Shown in pieces: positions 8,322 through 15,336 of a DNA stretch of 41,785 nt. The stretch is from Cytobacillus kochii (GTDB lineage: Bacteria; Bacillota; Bacilli; Bacillales; Cytobacillaceae). A program made the position numbers and the translations under genes. Where the stretch lies: positions 1-41,785 of the forward strand of contig NZ_JAIVAM010000018.1 in NCBI RefSeq assembly GCF_020171845.1. The letters are read 5' to 3'. The notes beneath the pieces were generated by a model, which was not told the origin of the DNA, ran no database searches, and worked only from the letters and a program-made list of their open reading frames with translations. Each line of letters starts with the position of its first letter. Within the stretch, counting starts at the first letter, position 1.

Positions 8322-10250
8322 TTACGGAAACGGGTGAGGAAGTGGGTTCAGCTCTTCATACGATAAGTGCTTCTTCCTATACCCTAGCTGCTTTGGCACC
8401 TTTAGTACTCTATCTAATCCTTTCACCCGTGTCAGGTGATGTCCAAATGTCATTGGCAACATGCCAGGAATAATGACCTTCACACAATACAATCCATTCT
8501 CTTGAATAATTGGTGTTGTTTGGTCAACGACAATCACTTCTAGATTATTTTCACGGAACGTCTGAAGAACTTCGTGAAGGTCATCTTTCAAATCGTTGTA
8601 TACTGGTGGCTTCTTGAATTCTTCAGCAAATGTACGTAATGGCCCTTGATTATTCAAAATAAACGTTAGGTATTCTTCCGCCTCGGGTAGACCGTACAAC
8701 ATACCATGATCCTCCATTGTTCTTACTTTAAACGGATCTTCAAGCATCTCCTCGTATTTCTGCCTATTTGTTGCTAATTTCTCATCATGAACAAACATCA
8801 TGCCCGCTAGCTCATAGATGGCACTTTTGACAGCCCTTACTGGGTCCATATGAGCACCTGCAGCACAAATAATATTTACACCTGTTTCTTTTCTATTTTT
8901 TGCTACTGCCCACACACTTGGGATACCATGTTCCATCGTCGAATTGTAAAAATGAAGGTCGTACCCTGCCACCTCACGTACCCGATCAACCATCAATTGC
9001 AATTCCTTGTCATCTGCAGAACTTAAATCAAGACGTGGCAATGGCAGTTTCGCATACCAAGTGAGTAAAAAGGAATCTCGCTCAACGACTTCCATTACTC
9101 CATGAAAAATAGCTTCCTCCAGGCTACCTCCGATTGCACATCCGTTTGAAGTCTCATAAACAAAACCTTCCCCACAACCTAAACTGTAATAAGCAAGTAA
9201 TTCTGGGACAAGAATAGATCGTTCTTGTAAGAATGAATAACCCCAAACCCAATTCATTGGTTTATTAGGTTCGAATGATTGATACGGAAAATGAGGATTC
9301 TCATAATACTCAGGTGAGTGTAAACCAACAGTTGAAGGGTTTAAGGCTTGATCCATAACATCTAGATAACTTCCTCGTACAACCCTTCTTTTTCCCCTAG
9401 GCTCGATACCGCAATACCGTTCTAAACCTTCCAAAATAGCTGTTAACTCACTCATTCGATAAGAGTTAGATCTTCCAGCCACTCCCTCGCTTGCACCAAA
9501 CAGTGGCATATTCATAAGAACATCAGCAAAGGGAAGTGTCCAATCCTGTATTTTTCCATTAATTACCCCCGTCCGATGATCGTAATAATCTCTTAATAGC
9601 ACGGTTTCTAATTCTTCAATTGAACGACAGCGATAACCAGCACCTTGAATTTTCGGACTAGATTGCAACTTAATTTCCGCTAATTCCGCTGTATCTTCTG
9701 GAATGTCCCCACATATTGGGCACATTGGGTCAAAGGAAAAATGATGAGATGAATGCATGAACGTTTTAAGATTTGTAATGAACAGTTGATTTTCTAAATG
9801 ATCGGTCTCTCCTTGAAGAATATAATCCACTTCTGTACATAATAAAGTTGTCATTTGCCAAAGACCCGTTCGTGATGCCCATGCGTCTTGCGGGCGACTT
9901 TCTCCTGATAATTTATAATATAGCCCCCACATTTCTTTAGAATCTGTACCTGCTATGATGCGCCTTACGTCGGCGCAACGTGAACATCCCCGTTTTCCCG
10001 GTTGTACAAATGGACCAATAATTCCCTCACCAAAAGAAACAAAGCCACGGAGCCATGGAATATTTTCCTTTCTGAATTTTTCTTCTGCTTGTTGATGAAC
10101 GGAGGGCTGCCAATTATCATGCAATACGAGCGCCAATGTTGTATCTTCAGGAAAATCCGTTAATAGATCTTGCCGTGCGACTGTATAATTACTAGACAAT
10201 TGCCTATAGACAAAATCGGCCAGTTTACCATTACCGACGATGACAATCAT
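8322..10250 (-). CDS. Thiazole-peptide cyclodehydratase: fused E1-like and YcaO protein
   Basis: This enzyme uses ATP to turn Cys residues of the precursor into thiazolines. The N-terminal part starts with a nucleotide-fold-like MIVIVGNGKLAD and carries two CxxC pairs (C89/C92 in GCSRC, C177/C180 in CPIC) that would hold a zinc ion, as in the E1-like partner protein. The YcaO domain follows, with SELTAILEGLERYCG (267-281) and SNGCAIGGSLEEA...EVVERDSF (368-394), which contribute to the ATP/Mg site. The protein ends in PLPHPFP, the proline-rich YcaO C-terminus (PxPxP) needed for catalysis. Its ATG overlaps the stop of the preceding gene by one base (TAATG), so the two are translationally coupled. 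Length 642 fits a C-D fusion. Confidence 0.94.
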   Translation of the reverse strand: MIVIVGNGKLADFVYRQLSSNYTVARQDLLTDFPEDTTLALVLHDNWQPSVHQQAEEKFRKENIPWLRGFVSFGEGIIGPFVQPGKRGCSRCADVRRIIAGTDSKEMWGLYYKLSGESRPQDAWASRTGLWQMTTLLCTEVDYILQGETDHLENQLFITNLKTFMHSSHHFSFDPMCPICGDIPEDTAELAEIKLQSSPKIQGAGYRCRSIEELETVLLRDYYDHRTGVINGKIQDWTLPFADVLMNMPLFGASEGVAGRSNSYRMSELTAILEGLERYCGIEPRGKRRVVRGSYLDVMDQALNPSTVGLHSPEYYENPHFPYQSFEPNKPMNWVWGYSFLQERSILVPELLAYYSLGCGEGFVYETSNGCAIGGSLEEAIFHGVMEVVERDSFLLTWYAKLPLPRLDLSSADDKELQLMVDRVREVAGYDLHFYNSTMEHGIPSVWAVAKNRKETGVNIICAAGAHMDPVRAVKSAIYELAGMMFVHDEKLATNRQKYEEMLEDPFKVRTMEDHGMLYGLPEAEEYLTFILNNQGPLRTFAEEFKKPPVYNDLKDDLHEVLQTFRENNLEVIVVDQTTPIIQENGLYCVKVIIPGMLPMTFGHHLTRVKGLDRVLKVPKQLGYRKKHLSYEELNPLPHPFP

Positions 10251-12151
10251 TAGCGTACCTCCTTACAAATCTGTACACCATAAACCCCAGCTAACTCTTT
10301 TCTTAAAAATGGTTCAAAAGAAAGATCGTAAACAACGATCTCTTTATGACCCTCTTTTAATTTGTAGATAGCAGATTGTAATAACTCCGTTTTTGTCATA
10401 TGCTCACATGAAGGAATGTTTAGTTTTGCTTCTTTCCCTCTTATACCATCATGAGAGTTCATTTCCTCCCCCTCACGGATTGTTGCCTCATTTTGTACAT
10501 TCAATAGTGCTTTTTGCAAAGCGTGACTTAGTGCTAGTGTGATATTTAAACCAGAACTAATGTATTTAAAGCCATTTGACTCTATGCATATAACAGGAAA
10601 GCCTAATATTTCATTTCCCATACGGATAGTGGGTGGACCATTTAAGGTGGTCAGTGACTGTAAATAATATCTACAACTACGATCCTCTATCTCCTCAAGA
10701 TTTACAGGTAACAGCGATTGTTGCTGGTCAACTGGAAGACCTCTCCTTTCCTCTTCTAAATACGCTTGTAGCCCACGACAAACTGCTTCGGCAAGGCATT
10801 CACCAGCACCAATACCCATAAATCCACTTATTCTACCTTTCACCATTTGTGAAACATACATCTCCAGTCCAGTAAGCCCTGCTTCCCTTCTTGCTTCTTC
10901 ATGTGTTAGACCCGAGCATAAAGCCTTCTTCAAAAGAGTAGCCGGTCCTTTTGCCAATGGATTTACTGCTTGAACATAACATTGTGAAAGCGGAAGCTGT
11001 GTTAAGTCCTTTTCTTCCCAAATATGAAGAATCCCTGTTTCTTTAGCAGTTAATAAACTAAAATATTCTAAAAGATTGTTTGCGTTGGGCTGTTCCGTAT
11101 TCTCTCTCAGAAGTCGGGTGTTTAAATCATCGACAAGTTCAGGTTTAAATGTAAGATTTTCAACTAATGGATGTGAATAGTACGAAATCCATTCACCTTG
11201 CAAACTTTCAAGATTTAGCAAATAGAATTGATTGTTTTCTTTCTTATCCATTGCTCCTGTCACCTGCTTAAAAAACTCAAAAACAATAATATTCGCCAAT
11301 AAAGCACCTGCGGTCGAAGAATAGGGCTGTTGCTTACGTTCTTGTTCCAATATTGCCTCATGCATTCGACGCCATGCAGATTCCCAGCATCCCTCTGTTT
11401 CTGAATCAACTACAGGCCCTGCCATTCCCACCTGCTTTAGATATAAGGCAGGAAGGAAAGCTTTCTTTTCTTCTTTACAAACCTGATTAATCTCCTTCAC
11501 TTCGTCTATATCTGCATTTTGGGAAACATATAATATCCAATCAAATGATTGTACTACTTCTCTCCAATTCTTACCGTAAGGAATTTCCTTCACTTTCACG
11601 GTAGGATCATCCTTTTTGGCATGATTCACTATTTCATTAATCACCTCATGGTCTGTTGGGACTGCTTCTGTCATCATCATATGAAAGGTTGGTAGCCCTG
11701 ATTCCAACAATGCAGATGTCAGCGAAACGAATAGAGAACCAGATCCCATCACTAATACCTTTGCTTGGCGATACGTTTGAAAACGATACGCACCTGAATC
11801 AACAAAACTCTCAATGAATTCAATTTGTGAAGCGTATTTTTCTAGAACACTTGCGGGTAATTGATGTGATTGATCTTGACTCGTATCTCTAACATAACCT
11901 TTCGTAAGTAAAGCCTCACCAATTTCATATACTCTGTTTCGATAGGGAGTGGTCAAACCCGCAGTGAGTTCTTCTAAAGTATGATTTCCATTAAACATAG
12001 GTATCAGCTTTTCAATCCATTGATAAATAGTGCCTCCATCCATCCAAAATGAACTGGCGTTATTCCTAAAATAGACGCCTCCCTTTGGGTCTGGTAGATA
12101 AAATGTATCATTCTTCACTTTGAGACGTGAGGTTGCTTTTAATTTCGTCAT
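10250..12151 (-). CDS. Putative thiazole-containing bacteriocin maturation protein (ThiF-like with leader-binding domain)
   Basis: A 633-residue protein. Its first 90 residues look like a PqqD-like winged-helix RiPP recognition element (FYLPDPKGG, then helices ending in EALLTKGYV), which would bind the leader of the precursor. A Rossmann-like nucleotide-binding motif KVLVMGSGSL follows at about 131-140, as in ThiF/E1-like proteins. This layout matches the protein found beside heterocycloanthracin-type precursors. It most likely presents the precursor to the YcaO enzyme encoded next. The start is supported by AGGAGGGG 5 bp before ATG. It lies 195 bp after the precursor gene, behind an attenuator-like hairpin. 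Confidence 0.9.
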   Translation of the reverse strand: MTKLKATSRLKVKNDTFYLPDPKGGVYFRNNASSFWMDGGTIYQWIEKLIPMFNGNHTLEELTAGLTTPYRNRVYEIGEALLTKGYVRDTSQDQSHQLPASVLEKYASQIEFIESFVDSGAYRFQTYRQAKVLVMGSGSLFVSLTSALLESGLPTFHMMMTEAVPTDHEVINEIVNHAKKDDPTVKVKEIPYGKNWREVVQSFDWILYVSQNADIDEVKEINQVCKEEKKAFLPALYLKQVGMAGPVVDSETEGCWESAWRRMHEAILEQERKQQPYSSTAGALLANIIVFEFFKQVTGAMDKKENNQFYLLNLESLQGEWISYYSHPLVENLTFKPELVDDLNTRLLRENTEQPNANNLLEYFSLLTAKETGILHIWEEKDLTQLPLSQCYVQAVNPLAKGPATLLKKALCSGLTHEEARREAGLTGLEMYVSQMVKGRISGFMGIGAGECLAEAVCRGLQAYLEEERRGLPVDQQQSLLPVNLEEIEDRSCRYYLQSLTTLNGPPTIRMGNEILGFPVICIESNGFKYISSGLNITLALSHALQKALLNVQNEATIREGEEMNSHDGIRGKEAKLNIPSCEHMTKTELLQSAIYKLKEGHKEIVVYDLSFEPFLRKELAGVYGVQICKEVR

Positions 12152-12220
12152 GTAGCCCCTCCTTCGGTCTAAGCATTCATTAAATATTCCTTATAATTTA
12201 TGTATTTGTATTTGTCCATT

Positions 12221-12288
12221 ATGAATAACGAAAAAGAAGCCCCTAACATAGGGACTTGTAGAGTGTATACACACGCTTCATTATTCAT
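12221..12288 (-). terminator. Attenuator-like hairpin between precursor and maturation genes
   Basis: On the minus strand AATGAAGC (12275-12282) pairs with GCTTCTTT (12233-12240, one mismatch), immediately followed by a T run. Inside the loop lie a 10-bp palindrome GTGTATACAC (12263-12272) and a small CCCTA/TAGGG hairpin. An outer stem ATGAATAA/TTATTCAT (12221-12228, 12281-12288) could replace the terminator stem. A leaky terminator here would keep the precursor in excess over its enzymes, as is common in RiPP operons. This is inference from structure. Confidence 0.55.
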
Positions 12289-12346
12289 TTTGTGACGAGA
12301 GAACGAAGGTAACTTACACTGACACTTGCCTTTAAAAAAGGAATTG

Positions 12347-12577
12347 TTAAATAAAGAACCCGAAGCAACCAAAACAACCAAAACAGCCTGCACATCTAAA
12401 ACCGCCACAACCACCACAGCGAAAACCACCACAACCTCCGCAACCACCACAGCCGCCACATCGACGCATATCATTAAATTGAACTGGTACTGGTGCTTGA
12501 TATTGAATAGGTGTTAATTCACCCACCTGATATTGATCCATTCCAAGTGATTGAAGTTCATTTTGAAAATTTTGCAT
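12347..12577 (-). CDS. Thiazole/RiPP precursor peptide, heterocycloanthracin/sonorensin type
   Basis: A 76-residue precursor. The leader (about residues 1-39) is free of Cys and carries FQNEL at 4-8, which fits the FxxxB recognition motif of linear azole peptides. The core has ten Cys at 40, 43, 46, 49, 54, 57, 62, 65, 68 and 71: four CGG units, FR, two CGG units, FR, then CAG, three CFG units and FFI. The core contains no Ser or Thr, so only thiazol(in)es could form. AAGGGG precedes the ATG at a suitable distance. The gene is first in the operon, before the ThiF-like, YcaO and SagB genes. Family assignment rests on the Cys-x-x periodicity and on the neighbours. Confidence 0.93.
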   Translation of the reverse strand: MQNFQNELQSLGMDQYQVGELTPIQYQAPVPVQFNDMRRCGGCGGCGGCGGFRCGGCGGFRCAGCFGCFGCFGFFI

Positions 12578-12634
12578 TTTTTCTTCCCCTTTTTAGGTTT
12601 AGTACGTAAAAAGAGAGTCTAAAACCTGCTCTCT

Positions 12635-12668
12635 GTAACAAACTATGATGTTTTTAGGTAGTTGTTAC
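12635..12668. promoter_or_regulatory. Inverted repeat in the divergent control region of the RiPP cluster
   Basis: GTAACAAACTA (12635-12645) and TAGTTGTTAC (12659-12668) form a 10-bp inverted repeat with one bulged A. It lies between the precursor gene (leftward) and the methyltransferase gene (rightward), so it could be a shared operator or a leader hairpin. A nearby AGAGAG/CTCTCT repeat (12612-12634) could form a second hairpin. No clear -35/-10 pair was found in either direction. Confidence 0.4.
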
Positions 12669-12748
12669 TGATGTAAAAGCCCATTTGGCAAAGAACATTA
12701 AATTTGTTTTTTTCATACCTTATAGAAATACAAAAGGAGGTGGTTCCC

Positions 12749-13447
12749 ATTTATTTAGATTTCTTATCAAAGTTTGGTGTTGGAGGAGCGCACCCAGGTG
12801 GTTTTGAATTAACAAAGGCGCTTCTTATGAATGAAGAATTAGACGCTACGTCGCAAATTTTAGATGTAGGCTGCGGAACCGGCCAAACAGCCGCCTTTTT
12901 GGCTACTAATTCAGGAGCAAACGTAACTGGGGTTGATATTAATCCTATTATGGTGGAAAAAGCAACTCATAGAATGAAAGAAGCTAAACTTCCAGTACGT
13001 GTTTTCCAAGGTTCTATCGAGGCACTCCCACTTGAAGATGAGAAATTTGATTTAATTATGTGCGAATCAGTCCTTACTTTTGTCAATCAACCGAAAGCGC
13101 TTAAAGAGATTTTTCGTTTATTAAAAAAGGGGGGGCGGTTCATTTCTAATGAGTTTACTGCCAATGTCCCACTCCCTCCATGGATAGCAGATGAAATCAA
13201 CCGATTCTATGGGATCAACTCTGTCCTCACCGAAGCAGAATGGCACCGTTTATTTGAAGGGGCAGGATTTACGAACATTCGCGTAAGTGGTCAAAATCAG
13301 TCGATGCTCCAATACAATCCCAACCCTGATTTTCTTTATTCAAAGCACATTGAACCAGAGCTTTATACCGTAATGACCGAACATTTTAACCTATTATTGA
13401 AATATAATGAGCTATTGGGCTACCGGATATTTGCATGTGGAAAATAA
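12749..13447 (+). CDS. Class I SAM-dependent methyltransferase (start uncertain, possibly ATT)
   Basis: The S-adenosylmethionine site is seen as ILDVGCGTGQTAAFLA, followed by the acidic strand end NVTGVDINP and the post-I/II segment of UbiE/Methyltransf_11-type enzymes. The substrate is unknown. The gene diverges from the thiazole-peptide precursor, so it may tailor the product or protect the cell, but it may also be unrelated. A strong AGGAGG (12735-12740) sits 8 bp before an ATT codon at 12749. There is no ATG, and the only GTG (12740) overlaps the ribosome site; an in-frame TTG at 12704 lacks one. ATT is therefore the best-placed start, giving 232 residues. Confidence 0.82.
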   Translation: MYLDFLSKFGVGGAHPGGFELTKALLMNEELDATSQILDVGCGTGQTAAFLATNSGANVTGVDINPIMVEKATHRMKEAKLPVRVFQGSIEALPLEDEKFDLIMCESVLTFVNQPKALKEIFRLLKKGGRFISNEFTANVPLPPWIADEINRFYGINSVLTEAEWHRLFEGAGFTNIRVSGQNQSMLQYNPNPDFLYSKHIEPELYTVMTEHFNLLLKYNELLGYRIFACGK

Positions 13448-13463
13448 ACAAATTATTATCCAC

Positions 13464-13513
13464 CCACCCGTGATACACATGATCTCATTGGTAATAGGAG
13501 TTCCATCGGGTGG
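13464..13513 (+). terminator. Possible terminator after the methyltransferase gene
   Basis: CCACCCG and CGGGTGG form a 7-bp stem around a long loop; the downstream T run is interrupted (CTACCTCCTTTTC). It separates the methyltransferase gene from the cat gene. Weak but suitably placed. Confidence 0.4.
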
Positions 13514-13541
13514 CTACCTCCTTTTCAGACAAGAACATAGA

Positions 13542-13570
13542 TTGCATATATTTAGGTGCTAAAGCATATT
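13542..13570 (+). promoter_or_regulatory. Possible cat promoter
   Basis: TTGCAT (13542-13547), 17 bp, CATATT (13565-13570). Both hexamers are imperfect, but spacing and distance (about 45 bp before the leader peptide start) suit a sigma-A promoter. Confidence 0.35.
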
Positions 13571-13613
13571 ACATATGTTAGGATTATTTAAATAAACTAA
13601 AGGAATGGGACCA

Positions 13614-13643
13614 ATGAAAAAAGCAGTTCTTATAGCCTCCTAA
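13614..13643 (+). CDS. Leader peptide of the cat gene (MKKAVLIAS)
   Basis: A nine-codon frame with its own AAAGGA ribosome site 8 bp upstream ends in TAA, inside the left arm of the hairpin that hides the cat ribosome site. Known cat genes of Gram-positives use such leaders: chloramphenicol stalls the ribosome on the leader and opens the hairpin. The stop codon and last codons lie in the stem (13635-13646), so a ribosome stalled on the second half of the leader would melt it. Gene arrangement seen directly; function by analogy. Confidence 0.8.
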   Translation: MKKAVLIAS

Positions 13644-13666
13644 AATCAGAATATATTTTAGGAGGC
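13635..13666 (+). promoter_or_regulatory. Translational attenuator hairpin of cat
   Basis: GCCTCCTAAAAT (13635-13646) and ATTTTAGGAGGC (13655-13666) form a perfect 12-bp stem with an 8-nt loop. The right arm contains the whole AGGAGG ribosome site (13660-13665) of the cat gene, 9 bp before its ATG. This is the classical layout of chloramphenicol-inducible translational attenuation. Confidence 0.9.
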
Positions 13667-13674
13667 ATTAAAAG

Positions 13675-14325
13675 ATGAAATTCACTAAAATCGACATAAA
13701 TAATTGGGAACGTAAAGAGGTTTTCAATCATTTCTTAAACCAACAAACTAGCTTTAGTATCACTAATAACATTGATATTACTGAGCTATACCAATTTACT
13801 AAAGAAAAAGGATATCAATTTTATCCTGCTTTTATTTTTTTAATTACACAAGTTTTCAATACAAATAAACATTTTAGAATGAATGTTACTGCTAAAGGTG
13901 AGTTAGGATACTGGAACAGAGTGATTCCTATGTATACGATTTTTGACAAGGATTCAGCGTTATTTTCCGCTATTTTCACCGATATCGATGAAGGCTTTGA
14001 AAGGTTCCACATGGATTATGTGACCGATACTGAGTTATATACTGGTACAGGAAAATTGTTTCCTAAAGCACCCGTACCTGAAAATGTCGTTAATATATCT
14101 ATGATTCCATGGACTACTTTCACTGGATTTAACTTAAATATAAATACAAATCCAAATTACCTCCTGCCAATAGTTACTGCGGGTAAATTTTTCAATAAGA
14201 AGGGAAATATTTATTTACCACTTTCTCTACAGGTTCATCATGCTGTCTGTGACGGTTATCACACCGCTCTTTTTATGGACACATTTCAGCGCCTTGTTCG
14301 AAATCCTAAACAAATGCTTAAGTGA
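13675..14325 (+). CDS. cat: Type A chloramphenicol O-acetyltransferase
   Basis: This trimeric cytoplasmic enzyme acetylates chloramphenicol with acetyl-CoA. The 216-residue length and N-terminus (MKFTKIDINNWERKEVFNHF) are typical of type A CAT. The catalytic motif HHAVCDG is complete, with H189 as the base and D193 as its structural partner; the GYH after it is also conserved. The gene has its own leader peptide, attenuator hairpin and terminator, so it forms an independent, probably inducible unit. No insertion sequence or plasmid remnants flank it, which suggests a settled chromosomal copy. Confidence 0.96.
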   Translation: MKFTKIDINNWERKEVFNHFLNQQTSFSITNNIDITELYQFTKEKGYQFYPAFIFLITQVFNTNKHFRMNVTAKGELGYWNRVIPMYTIFDKDSALFSAIFTDIDEGFERFHMDYVTDTELYTGTGKLFPKAPVPENVVNISMIPWTTFTGFNLNINTNPNYLLPIVTAGKFFNKKGNIYLPLSLQVHHAVCDGYHTALFMDTFQRLVRNPKQMLK

Positions 14326-14338
14326 ATGAGAAATTATC

Positions 14339-14372
14339 CACCGACTACATCAATTTAGTCGGTGCTTTTTTT
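14339..14372 (+). terminator. Terminator of cat
   Basis: CACCGACTA (14339-14347) pairs with TAGTCGGTG (14356-14364), followed by CTTTTTTT. It lies 14 bp after the cat stop codon. Confidence 0.9.
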
Positions 14373-14403
14373 AAAGTAAAGGTCATAGGCAAATACCTAA
14401 AAA

Positions 14404-14865
14404 TTATTCCACAAATAGAGCTAGATTTTCTAATGTTGATTGTAAACCTATATCATGATCTTCCTTGTTTATTCCTTTAGGGACATTTTCACATATAATG
14501 GTGACTTTTGTTCCTTTTGCAAGAGGTTCAAATAGCCATGTCTGTTTCATTTCACCAGTGAATTCGGGGGATTCTGAGTCAAATATTACTAGTTGTATTA
14601 TCTTTTTATCGGGAACTAATTCTAAAAATTTCCCTTGATACACATCACTGTTCTCAGTAGTTTTTCCATATGAGGGTTGGTTTCCTCCATAGAAGAGTGT
14701 CATTTTGTAAGTTCCCTCTTCCCGCGGTTCAAAATCTTCAACATAACCTGACATTCCTTTAGGTGGGAGCCATGATACTAAAGCTTTCGGATGGAGAAAT
14801 GCCTCATAAATCGTGTGTGATTTTGCCATGATCACTCTTGAAGCTGTATCTGTTCTATTTTCCAT
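14404..14865 (-). CDS. SRPBCC / AHSA1-domain protein
   Basis: A 153-residue protein of the START-like fold. The N-terminal strand-helix (RVIMAKSHTIYEAFLHPKAL), the SWLPP segment, the central GTYKM...YGG strands and the KGTKVTIICENVP strand match the AHSA1/SRPBCC family (Activator of Hsp90 ATPase homologue 1-like). These proteins bind hydrophobic ligands in an internal pocket; the ligand here is unknown. An AAGGAGG lies 7 bp before the ATG. It converges with the cat gene and has no clear partner. Confidence 0.88.
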   Translation of the reverse strand: MENRTDTASRVIMAKSHTIYEAFLHPKALVSWLPPKGMSGYVEDFEPREEGTYKMTLFYGGNQPSYGKTTENSDVYQGKFLELVPDKKIIQLVIFDSESPEFTGEMKQTWLFEPLAKGTKVTIICENVPKGINKEDHDIGLQSTLENLALFVE

Positions 14866-15296
14866 ATCAAAACCTCCTTCGGTCTATCATTTTTTGTGCA
14901 ATAAATGTTGATATCACAAATAACCTTAGTTCCACTATTTCTTCTACGGAAGCATAGATTACTCCTTCTTCAGCTAATCTGACCTATTTGATCATAATGA
15001 CGCTGTTGATAGATGGGTAAGTTTCAATACAAGTTTAACGTACGATTATGAAGAATTTTAGAAAGCATGGGATGCCTACTGATTTCTTCGATTGCTTTCG
15101 CTTTGGTTGGACCGATTTACGCGGGATGTACAAGTGCACAGGCAAAATCATTCGTTGTCACTGTCGGAATAATACCTAGTTGCAGGCGGAATTCGTCCCG
15201 CTACCTTTAGAGTACTCTCTAAAAACCTTCGAAAAGACAGTATGTTGGGCACTTAATCCTTGTCTTTTTGTTCCAACCAACCTAATCCCATTGTAA
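14866..15296. other. Intergenic stretch with no convincing gene
   Basis: About 430 bp between the AHSA1-type gene and the camS terminator. The only open frame of note is 15067-15210 (plus, 47 codons, starting MGCLLISSIAFALVGPIYAG), which looks like a membrane segment but has no ribosome site. It may be the relic of a lost membrane-protein gene. I cannot assign it. Confidence 0.4.
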
Positions 15297-15336
15297 ATAA
15301 AAAAACGACGCTTAAAAGTAGCGGCGTTTTTTCGTT
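15297..15336 (-). terminator. Terminator of the pcrB-pcrA-ligA-camS operon
   Basis: On the minus strand AACGCCGCT pairs with AGCGTCGTT (one mismatch) around a short loop and is followed by TTTTTT. It starts immediately after the camS stop codon. Confidence 0.87.

Noticed and set aside
12169..12517. Other open frames over the precursor gene (101 codons minus, 63 codons plus)
   Set aside because: Their Val/Ala- or Thr-rich translations are out-of-frame readings of the GGC/TGC-rich core. The 76-codon frame has the leader, the Cys periodicity and the matching neighbours.
12600..12700. Sigma-A promoter for the precursor gene
   Set aside because: Candidates such as TTGCCA and TACTAA do not have acceptable spacing or match; no promoter is claimed.
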